Below are positions 52,331 through 60,664 of a DNA stretch of 64,000 nucleotides, in pieces (positions within the stretch are counted from its first letter, which is position 1; the number at the start of each line of letters is the position of its first letter). Origin of the DNA: Pseudoteredinibacter isoporae (GTDB lineage Bacteria > Pseudomonadota > Gammaproteobacteria > Pseudomonadales > Cellvibrionaceae); NCBI RefSeq assembly GCF_011602085.1, contig NZ_JAAONY010000002.1:1240001-1304000 (forward strand), in the 5' to 3' direction. The notes under the pieces were generated by a model that saw nothing but the letters and a program-made list of their open reading frames with translations, searched no databases and was not told where the DNA came from. Both the position numbers and the translations under genes were made by a program.

Positions 52331-53482
52331 ATGCTAGATTTTTACGACCACCGCTACCCGGATACCGCCAGCCTAAAAGCCAAAGCCAGAAAACGAATTC
52401 CGGCTTTCGCCTTCGATTATTTGGAAGGTGGCTGCAATGAAGAGATAGGCCTGCGCCGTAATCGCAGCGATATTCAGGCCGTGCAGCTGCGTAGCCAACT
52501 GCTGAAACCCTTTGCCGGTTCAGAACTTCAAACTGAGTTGTTTGGCCAGCGCTACAGCGCTCCTTTCGGTATCGCCCCGATTGGTCTACAGGGATTGATG
52601 TGGCCCCAGGCCCCTGAGATCCTCGCTAAGGCCGCTGCCGATAAAAACATTCCTTATGTTCTCAGCACAGTATCTTCCGCAAGCCTTGAGCGCATAGCCG
52701 AGATTTCCGAAGGTCGAGCCTGGTTTCAGCTATACAACCCTACCGATGCGGAAATTCGCCAGGATTTGCTGCAACGAATTAAGGCGGCTCAGTATCCGGT
52801 GCTGGTCGTGACAGTTGATGTCCCCACCTTCGGTTATCGCCCTCGAGATATCCGTAACGGTTTGGCTATGCCGCCTAAAATGACCTTGCGTAACATCGCA
52901 CAAATGCTCTCGCGCCCCAATTGGTTATTCCATACCGCTTTGGCAGGCCAACCACAGATGCAAACCCTTAAACCTTACATGCCCGCTGATATGCCCAGTG
53001 ACGAACTGGCGGCATTTATGAACAAAACAGTGATGGGACGTGTTGATCTGGAGGGTTTAAAGCCCATTCGCGATTCCTGGCAAGGCCCCTTGGTGATCAA
53101 GGGCCTCATCAATCTGGATGATGTCGCTGCCGCTGTCGAACTCGGCGCAGATGGCGTTGTGATGTCCAATCACGGCGCACGCCAGCTCGACCCGGGAGAA
53201 TCGCCGGTTAAACCCCTGCAAGATGCCGCCCGCCAATACGGCCACAAGATAAAAATACTGATGGACAGCGGGCTGCGTTCAGGCAGCAATATTGCTTCCG
53301 CCCTGGCTTGTGGTGCGGATTTTACGTTCCTCGGTCGTCCTTTTGTATACGGCGTTGGGGCCCTAGGGCCGAAAGGTGCCTATCACACAATTAATAGCCT
53401 GGAGCTTCAACTGGAGCAGGTTCTTAAACAGCTCGGTTGCCCCAAGCCATCGGAATTACCCAAGCATTTGGTTAACGAATAG
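52331..53482 (+). CDS. FMN-dependent L-lactate dehydrogenase-like alpha-hydroxy acid oxidoreductase
   Basis: This 383-aa protein of the LldD/glycolate oxidase family has a TIM barrel with FMN. Landmarks: FDYLEGGCNEE, FGIAPIGLQGLMWPQ, WFQLYNPTD, VVTVDVPTFGYRPRDIRNG, LVIKGLI and the catalytic His281 and Arg284 in SNHGARQLD, then LMDSGLRSGSNI. It would oxidise L-lactate to pyruvate, passing electrons to quinone. It is the first gene of the fucose operon. The fucose pathway ends in pyruvate plus L-lactate, so this enzyme would recover the lactate; that is the reason to prefer L-lactate over other hydroxy acids. Confidence 0.87.
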   Translation: MLDFYDHRYPDTASLKAKARKRIPAFAFDYLEGGCNEEIGLRRNRSDIQAVQLRSQLLKPFAGSELQTELFGQRYSAPFGIAPIGLQGLMWPQAPEILAKAAADKNIPYVLSTVSSASLERIAEISEGRAWFQLYNPTDAEIRQDLLQRIKAAQYPVLVVTVDVPTFGYRPRDIRNGLAMPPKMTLRNIAQMLSRPNWLFHTALAGQPQMQTLKPYMPADMPSDELAAFMNKTVMGRVDLEGLKPIRDSWQGPLVIKGLINLDDVAAAVELGADGVVMSNHGARQLDPGESPVKPLQDAARQYGHKIKILMDSGLRSGSNIASALACGADFTFLGRPFVYGVGALGPKGAYHTINSLELQLEQVLKQLGCPKPSELPKHLVNE

Positions 53483-53490
53483 AGATCATT

Positions 53491-55074
53491 ATGACAATAT
53501 CCTCCGACACGTCTTCTTACATTGCTGGCAACTTTTTGGCAGGCGCCGGCAATTCATTTCATGCCTGGGACCCGGTAAATAATCTAGCACTGGCTAGTTG
53601 CGGTAGTTGCGGCACAGAAGAACTGCAAAAAGCCGCCCATGCCGCCCAATCAGCCGCCCCCGTACTGGCGAAAAAAAGTGGCCAGCAGATCGCTGAATTT
53701 TTACAGACACTCGCCACAGAAATTGAAAATCTGGGCGAACAACTGATCGCCACGGGCATGGCCGAAAGCGGATTACCTGAAGCCCGTTTGCAAGGTGAAC
53801 GCGGACGCACGTGCGGGCAGATCAGAGCCTTTGCCGAACTGGTTCAGGATGGCTCCTGGGTTCAGGCAAGTATTGATACCGCCATTGCAGATCGTCAACC
53901 ACTGCCCAAACCCGACATTCGCAGTCAACTGACGGCGCTTGGTCCTGTCGCCGTGTTTGGGGCCTCAAACTTTCCGTTTGCGTTTGGCAGCCTCGGTGGC
54001 GACAGCGCCGCTGCTTTGGCAGCGGGCAACCCCATCATTGTGAAAGGCCACCCGAGTCACCCCGCGACCTCAACACTGTTTGCGCAAGCCATGGATAAAG
54101 CGATTCGCAGCTGCGATTTCCCGAGCGGAACGTTTGCTTTACTTCAAGGGGATGGCCACCAGTTGGGTGGCGATCTTGTTGCTCACCCGAGCGTTAAGGC
54201 CGTAGGTTTCACCGGCTCAGTCGCCGGAGGGCGAGCCCTGATGGACATCGCTGCCAAACGCCCCGAACCGATTCCAGTGTATGCCGAGATGGGCAGCATC
54301 AATCCGGTATTTATTATGCCCGATGTTTTACAGAACAATAGTGATTCGGTAGCGGCGGGCCTCGCAGCCTCTATTGCAATGGGCGCAGGTCAGTTTTGTA
54401 CCTCACCCGGCCTGATTGTAACCTTGGCGGGTGACTTCGCTGAACAAACCTCAAAGCATCTCGCTCAACAAGCGCGAGGGCATATGCTCAACCCCGGCAT
54501 TGCCAATGCGTTTAAACAATCCGTTGCTACGCGCTGTGAAGACCAGGACATTGAATTGTTAACAGGCGGTGCTGGTGCAGAAAACCCTCTGCAACCCGAG
54601 AACTCCCTGATGAAAGTATCTGCCAAAAATTTTATTGCCAAGCCTGAACTTCTGGAAGAGATTTTTGGGCCGGTATCGCTGCTTGTTGAATGTCAGAACA
54701 TCAAGGAAATGCAAGACGTCGCCGAAGCAATGGAAGGCAATCTCACCGCGACCATTCACACCCAGGCCTATGATCAGCCCGAACTAAAGCCCTTACTGGA
54801 ACAGCTCAGCAAAGTCGCCGGCAGAGTGTTGTTTAATGGCTACCCCACAGGTGTGGAGGTATGCCCTTCCATGCAGCACGGTGGCCCCTACCCGGCATCT
54901 TCGGCACCTGCCACCACCAGTGTTGGTGCAGCGGCTATTTTTCGATTCACCAGTCGTCATGCCTTTCAGAATTGCCCCGACTCGTTGTTACCAGCTGCTT
55001 TGCAGAACGCCAACCCTCTCAATATCTGGCGTCAGCTAAACGGCCAGCCAAGCCAAGCCGCAATCACACAATAA
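53491..55074 (+). CDS. 2,5-dioxovalerate (alpha-ketoglutarate semialdehyde) dehydrogenase
   Basis: This 527-aa aldehyde dehydrogenase is of the KGSADH type. Landmarks are GPVAVFGASNFPFAFG, GNPIIVKGHPSHP, VGFTGSVAGGRAL, catalytic Glu266 in AEMGSINPVF and nucleophile Cys303 in GAGQFCTSPGL. It oxidises 2-oxoglutarate semialdehyde to 2-oxoglutarate, the last step of the Weimberg-type pentose path and of glucarate/galactarate degradation. It is directly followed by an FAH-family gene that can supply the semialdehyde, so the two form a pentose branch inside the fucose operon. Confidence 0.92.
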   Translation: MTISSDTSSYIAGNFLAGAGNSFHAWDPVNNLALASCGSCGTEELQKAAHAAQSAAPVLAKKSGQQIAEFLQTLATEIENLGEQLIATGMAESGLPEARLQGERGRTCGQIRAFAELVQDGSWVQASIDTAIADRQPLPKPDIRSQLTALGPVAVFGASNFPFAFGSLGGDSAAALAAGNPIIVKGHPSHPATSTLFAQAMDKAIRSCDFPSGTFALLQGDGHQLGGDLVAHPSVKAVGFTGSVAGGRALMDIAAKRPEPIPVYAEMGSINPVFIMPDVLQNNSDSVAAGLAASIAMGAGQFCTSPGLIVTLAGDFAEQTSKHLAQQARGHMLNPGIANAFKQSVATRCEDQDIELLTGGAGAENPLQPENSLMKVSAKNFIAKPELLEEIFGPVSLLVECQNIKEMQDVAEAMEGNLTATIHTQAYDQPELKPLLEQLSKVAGRVLFNGYPTGVEVCPSMQHGGPYPASSAPATTSVGAAAIFRFTSRHAFQNCPDSLLPAALQNANPLNIWRQLNGQPSQAAITQ

Positions 55075-55086
55075 ACGGAGCATGAT

Positions 55087-56346
55087 ATGAACGCATTACA
55101 TTATCCTCTGGCAGACTACTCAACCGTCACCGGGTATTCGCTACGTGATTGCCTACCGAATGAATGCCGTGAAGGCACCTGGATAGGCAGAGCCTGGCTA
55201 CCGGAAAGTTTTTCGCCCAGTGGCATTGCCGGACCACACATCATTACTGTGCGCGATGCTGAAATTGTTGAGTTATCACAGCATTTTCTCAGCATGGCGG
55301 ATGTTGCAAAGCATCCCAAACCCGCCGAGGCCGTGCAACAGGCCAAGGGCAAAATCATTTGCAGCTTGCATGAATTATTGGATAACAGTGTGTTTTATAA
55401 AGTGCCTGCTGATATCCGCAATGCACAATACCCTTGTTTGTTGGCACCCAACGATATTCAAGCCATTAAAGCTTGCGGCGTCACCTTCGCGGCCAGTTTA
55501 ATGGAGCGGGTTATCGAAGAAAAAGCACTGGGCGATCCTGCAAAGGCGGAAGCCATTCGCGCAGCGGTTCACGATGTGATTGGCGACAGCCTGAAAGATA
55601 TTGAACCCGGCAGTGAAAAATCCCAACGACTGAAAGAAAAACTGATTGAGCAAGATATCTGGTCGCCCTACCTGGAAGTTGGCATCGGGCCGGATGTTGA
55701 AGTGTTCACCAAGTCTCAAGCCATGTCGGCCATTCCCTGCGGAGCCCAGCTGGGCGTGCTGGCAACCAGCCATTGGAACAACCCTGAGCCTGAAGTTGCG
55801 TTTTTGGTTTCTCCCCAGGGTGACTTTTTGGGTGCTGCACTCGCGAACGATGTGAACCTTCGCGATTACGAGGGTCGCAGTTCACTGCTGCTCGGCAAGG
55901 CGAAAGATCAAAACGGCACCTGCCCCATCGGCCCCATGTTTCGCTTGTTTGATGACAGCTACCAGCTGGAAGATGCCGCGCGTACCAAGGTGAAGCTCAG
56001 CATCACCGGAGAAGACGGCTTTCACAGTTCAGGTGCTAATATCATGTCTGAGATCAGCCGCAGTGTAGACAGCATAATCAAACAGGTCTGTAACCGCTCT
56101 CACCAGTACCCTGACGGCATTGCCATTATGTTAGGCACCATGTTCGCGCCCACCGAAGATCGAGGCGAAGCCGGAATGGGCTTTACTCATAAGGTCGGCG
56201 ACCGAGTGGAAATATCCTCGCCTCAACTGGGCAAGCTCGTTAACTGGGTCAACTACTGCCACGAAATTCCGGAATGGAACTATGGCATCAGTGATTTTCT
56301 GCAATTTTTAATGGCACAGAATTCACAACAAGCCCAATCAAGATAA
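55087..56346 (+). CDS. FAH-family 2-keto-3-deoxypentonate dehydratase candidate
   Basis: This 419-aa fumarylacetoacetate hydrolase superfamily protein has an extra N-terminal domain of about 190 residues. Core metal ligands are in PEPEVAFLVSP (Glu) and ALANDVNLRDYEGRSSLLLGKAKDQNGTCPIGPMF (Asp and Lys). In archaea an FAH-family enzyme, KdaD, dehydrates 2-keto-3-deoxy-D-arabinonate to 2-oxoglutarate semialdehyde, and related bacterial genes also sit next to KGSADH genes. The gene has a GGAG ribosome site 12 bases past the KGSADH stop. The likely substrate is 2-keto-3-deoxy-D- or L-arabinonate; the enantiomer cannot be settled here. Confidence 0.8.
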   Translation: MNALHYPLADYSTVTGYSLRDCLPNECREGTWIGRAWLPESFSPSGIAGPHIITVRDAEIVELSQHFLSMADVAKHPKPAEAVQQAKGKIICSLHELLDNSVFYKVPADIRNAQYPCLLAPNDIQAIKACGVTFAASLMERVIEEKALGDPAKAEAIRAAVHDVIGDSLKDIEPGSEKSQRLKEKLIEQDIWSPYLEVGIGPDVEVFTKSQAMSAIPCGAQLGVLATSHWNNPEPEVAFLVSPQGDFLGAALANDVNLRDYEGRSSLLLGKAKDQNGTCPIGPMFRLFDDSYQLEDAARTKVKLSITGEDGFHSSGANIMSEISRSVDSIIKQVCNRSHQYPDGIAIMLGTMFAPTEDRGEAGMGFTHKVGDRVEISSPQLGKLVNWVNYCHEIPEWNYGISDFLQFLMAQNSQQAQSR

Positions 56347-56359
56347 GAGACGGAAAATT

Positions 56360-57385
56360 ATGAGCCAGTTTCAACAACGTTCTCTGGGTAACACCCATAT
56401 CCAAATGGACAGCCTCGGCTTTGGCTGTGCACCCCTGGGTAATCTGTATCAGCAGGTCGAAAATCGGGATGCGGAAGCCGTATTAAGCCAGGCCTGGAAC
56501 GCGGGCTTTCGCTATTTTGATACCGCCCCTCACTATGGGCAGGGTTTAAGTGAGCGACGCCTTGGTGATGTACTGCGTCCTCATTTGGGGCAAGACTACC
56601 TCCTATCGACCAAAGTGGGACGCCTGCTCAAACCCGCCGGATACGCAAAAGAGCGGCACTGCTATCACTCACCAATGCCATTCGATATTCATTACGACTA
56701 CAGTTACGACGGCATTATGCGTTCGTTCGAGGACAGCATTCAGCGTTTAGGGCTGGACCGTATTGATATTCTCTATATGCACGATATTGGGGAAGTAACG
56801 CATGGCGACGCTAACGAAGCGTATTTTAAAGAAGCCATGTCCGGTGGATACAAAGCCATGGACGAGCTGCGAAGCCAGGGCTTGGTTTCTGCAATCGGTC
56901 TGGGCGTTAACGAATACCAGGTCTGTGAAGCGGCTCTGGAACACGGAGATTGGGACTGCTTTTTGCTGGCCGGTCGTTACACCTTGCTGGAACAAGAATC
57001 TCTGCACAGTTTTCTACCGAAATGCGAACAGCGTAATTGTTCCATTATCGTTGGTGGTGCCTATAACTCTGGCATTTTGGCGACGGGTACAAAAACCAAA
57101 GGCACCTTGTATTACGACTATGGCCCTGCTCCAGAAACGGTCATTGAAAAAGTACGCAAACTCGAACAACTCTGTGAAGAATTCGAGCTTCCACTCGCAG
57201 CCGCGGCACTGCAATTTCCTCTGGCACACCCTGCGGTGGTTTCAGTTATCCCGGGTATGAGCAATGAACGTCGAATTCAGCAGACCCTGGATTTGTTCAG
57301 CCATGACATTCCAAATGAATTTTGGCAAACCCTGCGACAACGACAATTAGTGGAAGAAGCCACGCCGCTGCCCTGCGACAGCTAA
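56360..57385 (+). CDS. Aldo/keto reductase, probable L-fucose (D-threo-aldose) 1-dehydrogenase
   Basis: This 341-aa NAD(P)-linked enzyme has catalytic Asp, Tyr and Lys in YFDTAPHYGQGLSERRLG and LLSTKVGRLL, and DRIDILYMHDIGE and AALQFPLAHPAVVSVIPGM later. The sequence type is D-threo-aldose 1-dehydrogenase, which oxidises L-fucose, L-galactose and D-arabinose at C1. It should start the fucose route by forming L-fuconolactone. It stands directly before the lactonase gene. Confidence 0.9.
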   Translation: MSQFQQRSLGNTHIQMDSLGFGCAPLGNLYQQVENRDAEAVLSQAWNAGFRYFDTAPHYGQGLSERRLGDVLRPHLGQDYLLSTKVGRLLKPAGYAKERHCYHSPMPFDIHYDYSYDGIMRSFEDSIQRLGLDRIDILYMHDIGEVTHGDANEAYFKEAMSGGYKAMDELRSQGLVSAIGLGVNEYQVCEAALEHGDWDCFLLAGRYTLLEQESLHSFLPKCEQRNCSIIVGGAYNSGILATGTKTKGTLYYDYGPAPETVIEKVRKLEQLCEEFELPLAAAALQFPLAHPAVVSVIPGMSNERRIQQTLDLFSHDIPNEFWQTLRQRQLVEEATPLPCDS

Positions 57386-57413
57386 CGGCCAAAAGAGTTT
57401 TAAAGGATTTCAT

Positions 57414-58247
57414 ATGCGTATTGATGCCCACCAACACTTTTGGCAACTGAGCCGTGGTGATTATGGCTGGCTGACCCCGGAGCTCGATGTCATTTATCGA
57501 GATTTTTTACCACGCGATCTAGCCTCGTATCTACAAACAGCCAATATCGATAAAACGGTATTGGTCCAGGCAGCGCCCACCCTGGAAGAAACCCGTTTTC
57601 TTTTAGAACTGGCCCAGAAGTATGACTTCATCGCAGCGGTTGTCGGCTGGGTTGATATGGCGGCCCCCAATGCCGCTGAAACAATTGCCGAACTGGCACA
57701 GAACCCTTACCTGAAATCCATACGACCGATGATTCAGGATATTGACGATCCACAGTGGATACTCAAAGACTGCTTGACGCCAGCGGTAGAGGCTCTGCTC
57801 GAACACAAACTGTGCTTTGACGCTCTGGTACTACCGCAACATTTATCTCCACTAAAGGAATTTATCGAACGTCACCCAACACTCCCCGTGGTGATTGATC
57901 ATGGTGCTAAGCCCGAAATCCACAAAGGTGAAATTACGCAGTGGGCCAGAGACATAGACGCACTGGCACAGCATCCCCAAGTCTTCTGCAAATTATCCGG
58001 ACTGCTTACCGAAGCTGGCGAAAGCACTAGCACAGAGCAACTTGCGCCGTATATGCAACAACTGCTGAAGAGTTTTGGTGCAGAACGGCTGCTGTGGGGG
58101 AGTGATTGGCCGGTTTTGAATTTGGCCTCTGATTATATTGCGTGGCTCGATATGGTGGAAAACTTTATCGCGCCGTTAAGCGAACAGCAACAACGACAAA
58201 TTATGGGCGAAAACGCCGCACAATTTTACCAATTGCAAGATGATTAA
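57414..58247 (+). CDS. Amidohydrolase-family L-fuconolactonase
   Basis: This 277-aa metal-dependent hydrolase has IDAHQHFWQLSRGDYGWLTPEL at the N-terminus (the HxH metal pair and the DYGWL segment typical of fuconolactonases), then PVVIDHGAKP, FCKLSGLLTEA and LLWGSDWPVLN. It opens L-fucono-lactone to L-fuconate. AGGA lies just before the ATG. The gene lies between the aldo/keto reductase and the UxaA-type dehydratase genes, in pathway order. Confidence 0.93.
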   Translation: MRIDAHQHFWQLSRGDYGWLTPELDVIYRDFLPRDLASYLQTANIDKTVLVQAAPTLEETRFLLELAQKYDFIAAVVGWVDMAAPNAAETIAELAQNPYLKSIRPMIQDIDDPQWILKDCLTPAVEALLEHKLCFDALVLPQHLSPLKEFIERHPTLPVVIDHGAKPEIHKGEITQWARDIDALAQHPQVFCKLSGLLTEAGESTSTEQLAPYMQQLLKSFGAERLLWGSDWPVLNLASDYIAWLDMVENFIAPLSEQQQRQIMGENAAQFYQLQDD

Positions 58248-58250
58248 TTC

Positions 58251-58589
58251 ATGAAGACCGATACTGATAAGCGGCTGGTGCTGCTACATCCTAACGATAA
58301 TATTTTTGTGTGCTGTCAAACCATTTCTGCCGGTGAATCCGTTGTTTTGGAAGGGGAAAGCCTGGTCATACACAGTGATATCCATGTGGGTCACAAGCTC
58401 GCTCGGTGTGACATTGCCCTGAAAGAAAAAATCATTAAGTACGGTGCCTCAATAGGCTCCGCCAAAGCTTCCATTCAGCGTGCTGAGCACGTTCATCTGC
58501 ACAATATTAAAAGTGATTACATGCCCAGCTACCAGCGCAGTGGTGTGGTTGATGACAATTTGGTGCAGACAAAGGCCGAGGAGAAATAA
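58251..58589 (+). CDS. UxaA-type dehydratase, small SAF-domain subunit
   Basis: This 112-aa protein is a single SAF domain (DNIFVCCQTISAGESVVLEG ... GHKLARCDIALKEKIIKYGASIGSAKASIQRAEHVHLHNIKSD), the N-terminal part of altronate dehydratase UxaA. Here it is a separate polypeptide. Its stop is directly followed by the ATG of the large subunit, so the pair is co-translated. It probably helps form the active site of the fuconate dehydratase. Confidence 0.9.
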   Translation: MKTDTDKRLVLLHPNDNIFVCCQTISAGESVVLEGESLVIHSDIHVGHKLARCDIALKEKIIKYGASIGSAKASIQRAEHVHLHNIKSDYMPSYQRSGVVDDNLVQTKAEEK

Positions 58590-59789
58590 ATGAAAGCCTG
58601 GTTGAGAAAAGATGGCCGCAAAGGTATTCGCAATGTGGTGGTCGTGGGCTATCTGGTTGAATGCGCGCACCATGTGGCAAAAACCATCGTAAATAAAGCC
58701 GACAGTCCCGATGTGCAATTAATTGGCTTTCCGGGGTGCTACCCCAATGATTACGCGCTTAAAATTATGAAGGCGATATGCACCCACCCCAATGTAGGCG
58801 GAGCGGTGTTACTGTCTTTGGGTTGTGAAGGCTTTAACCGTGAGCAGCTCAGCGAAACCATTGCTGACAGCGGCCGTCCGGTCGAAACTCTGGTTATCCA
58901 ACAAAACGGCGGAACCCGCTCCACCATTGAAAAAGGTCTGCAAGCGGTGGCTGATATTAAAACGAAAATCAGCCATGCCGAAAAAGTTGATATGGCTATC
59001 GACGAACTTATCATCGGAACCATTTGTGGTGGCTCGGATGGCACCAGCGGTATCTCAGGCAATCCCGGTGTTGGCTACTGCTTCGATCGTCTCGTAGAAG
59101 AGAACGCCGCCTGTATCTTTGAGGAAACCGGTGAGCTGATCGGTTGCGAACAAGTCATGATCGAGCGGGCGGCCACGCCTGAACTTGCCCGTGAAATTGA
59201 TGACTGCCTGTTAAAGGCTGCACACTATTACGAGGTACTGGGCTATGGGAGTTTTGCCCCTGGCAATGCTGAGGGCGGGCTGACTACCCAGGAAGAAAAA
59301 TCCATGGGAGCCTACTGCAAATCCGGGGACTCTCAAATTGTGGGCCTGCTCAAGCCCGGTGATATTCCACCCACCGGTGGTCTTTATTTACTGGATGTGG
59401 TGCCCGACGGCGAAGTCCGTTTTGGTTTTCCCAATATTTCAGACAATGCCGAAATTGTTGAACTGATTGCCTGTGGTTGCCACATTACCTTGTTCACCAC
59501 CGGCCGAGGCTCGGTTGTTGGTTCAGCTATATCGCCGGTTATTAAAATCTGCGCCAACCCTGAAACGTATAAAAACCTCAGCGAAGATATGGACGTTAAT
59601 GCCGGTAAAGTTCTGGAAGGCAGTGCCACTCCACAGGATATTGGCGACGAGATTTACCAGCTAATTATGGACGTCGCCGCTGGCAAGCTATCCAAGTCAG
59701 AAGAACTTGGTCATCAGGAATTTATTCTCACCTATAAATACTTTGAGCCTGTAGGCCCTGCTTGCCTGCCCACGGCAACCCATCGATAG
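58590..59789 (+). CDS. UxaA-type dehydratase, large subunit; probable L-fuconate dehydratase
   Basis: This 399-aa altronate dehydratase-type catalytic subunit has YLVECAHHVAKTI, GFPGCYPNDYALKIM, LSLGCEGFNREQL, QQNGGTRSTIEKG and ICGGSDGTSGISGNPGVGY, with the conserved cysteines of the family. A GAGGAGA ribosome site precedes it. The enolase-type L-fuconate dehydratase is absent, yet the steps before and after are present, so this pair is the best candidate for dehydration of L-fuconate (and D-arabinonate) to the 2-keto-3-deoxy acid. Altronate is a less likely substrate because no uronate genes are nearby. Confidence 0.87.
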   Translation: MKAWLRKDGRKGIRNVVVVGYLVECAHHVAKTIVNKADSPDVQLIGFPGCYPNDYALKIMKAICTHPNVGGAVLLSLGCEGFNREQLSETIADSGRPVETLVIQQNGGTRSTIEKGLQAVADIKTKISHAEKVDMAIDELIIGTICGGSDGTSGISGNPGVGYCFDRLVEENAACIFEETGELIGCEQVMIERAATPELAREIDDCLLKAAHYYEVLGYGSFAPGNAEGGLTTQEEKSMGAYCKSGDSQIVGLLKPGDIPPTGGLYLLDVVPDGEVRFGFPNISDNAEIVELIACGCHITLFTTGRGSVVGSAISPVIKICANPETYKNLSEDMDVNAGKVLEGSATPQDIGDEIYQLIMDVAAGKLSKSEELGHQEFILTYKYFEPVGPACLPTATHR

Positions 59790-59805
59790 ATTTGGAAGCA
59801 CTAGC

Positions 59806-60663
59806 ATGAAACTTTTACGCGTTGGCCCAAAGGGCCAGGAAAAACCAGCCCTGCTTGATGAGCAAGGAATCATTCGTGATTTAAGCACCGTCGTTGACGA
59901 CATCAATGCAGATGCTATTAGCCCCGAAAATCTGGAAAAGCTGCGCCAGCTGAATCTCAGCGAGTTCCCCCAGCTTGACAAAAGCCTTCGCATTGGTGCC
60001 TGCGTAGCCAATGTAGGGAAATTTGTCTGTGTGGGTTTGAATTATGCTGATCATGCGGCCGAAACTGGAGCTGAAATTCCTTCGGAGCCGGAAGTTTTTA
60101 ATAAGTGGACCAGCGCGATTTGCGGCCCGAATGACAATATTATTAAGCCCAAAAACAGCAGTAAGCTGGATTGGGAAGTTGAACTTGGTATCGTAATCGG
60201 TAAGTCAGGCCGCTACATTGACGAGAGCGAGGCTGAAACTCATATCGCCGGCTACTGCGTTGTTAACGATGTATCTGAGCGCAATTTTCAGCTGGAACGG
60301 GGTTGCCAATGGGATAAAGGCAAAGGCTGCGACACCTTTGGCCCGATTGGCCCGTGGTTGGTAACTCGCGATGAAATAGACAATGTTTTGAATTTGTCTA
60401 TGTATTTGGAGGTGAACGGTAAACGTTATCAAGATGGCAATAGCGAAACCATGATCTTCAGCCCAAACTATATTGTCAGCTATCTCAGCCAGTTTATGAG
60501 CTTGGAAGCTGGAGATATTATCACGACTGGCACTCCCCCCGGCGTAGGTCTTGGACAAACACCACCGGTTTACCTTAACGCGGGTGATCAAATCGAGTTA
60601 AGCATTCAAGGCCTTGGCCGTCAGCAACAAACCGTCGTTGAGTATTCGGAAGCGGAGGCCTGA
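59806..60663 (+). CDS. FAH-family 2,4-diketo-3-deoxy-L-fuconate hydrolase
   Basis: This 285-aa fumarylacetoacetate hydrolase-fold enzyme has VCVGLNYADHAAETGAEIPSEPEVF, metal ligands in LDWEVELGIVIG and CVVNDVSERNFQLERG, and WDKGKGCDTFGPIGPWLV and TGTPPGVGLGQ. In the bacterial L-fucose pathway this family cleaves 2,4-diketo-3-deoxy-L-fuconate to pyruvate and L-lactate. The final dehydrogenase gene follows at once. Confidence 0.92.
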   Translation: MKLLRVGPKGQEKPALLDEQGIIRDLSTVVDDINADAISPENLEKLRQLNLSEFPQLDKSLRIGACVANVGKFVCVGLNYADHAAETGAEIPSEPEVFNKWTSAICGPNDNIIKPKNSSKLDWEVELGIVIGKSGRYIDESEAETHIAGYCVVNDVSERNFQLERGCQWDKGKGCDTFGPIGPWLVTRDEIDNVLNLSMYLEVNGKRYQDGNSETMIFSPNYIVSYLSQFMSLEAGDIITTGTPPGVGLGQTPPVYLNAGDQIELSIQGLGRQQQTVVEYSEAEA

Positions 60664-60664
60664 T

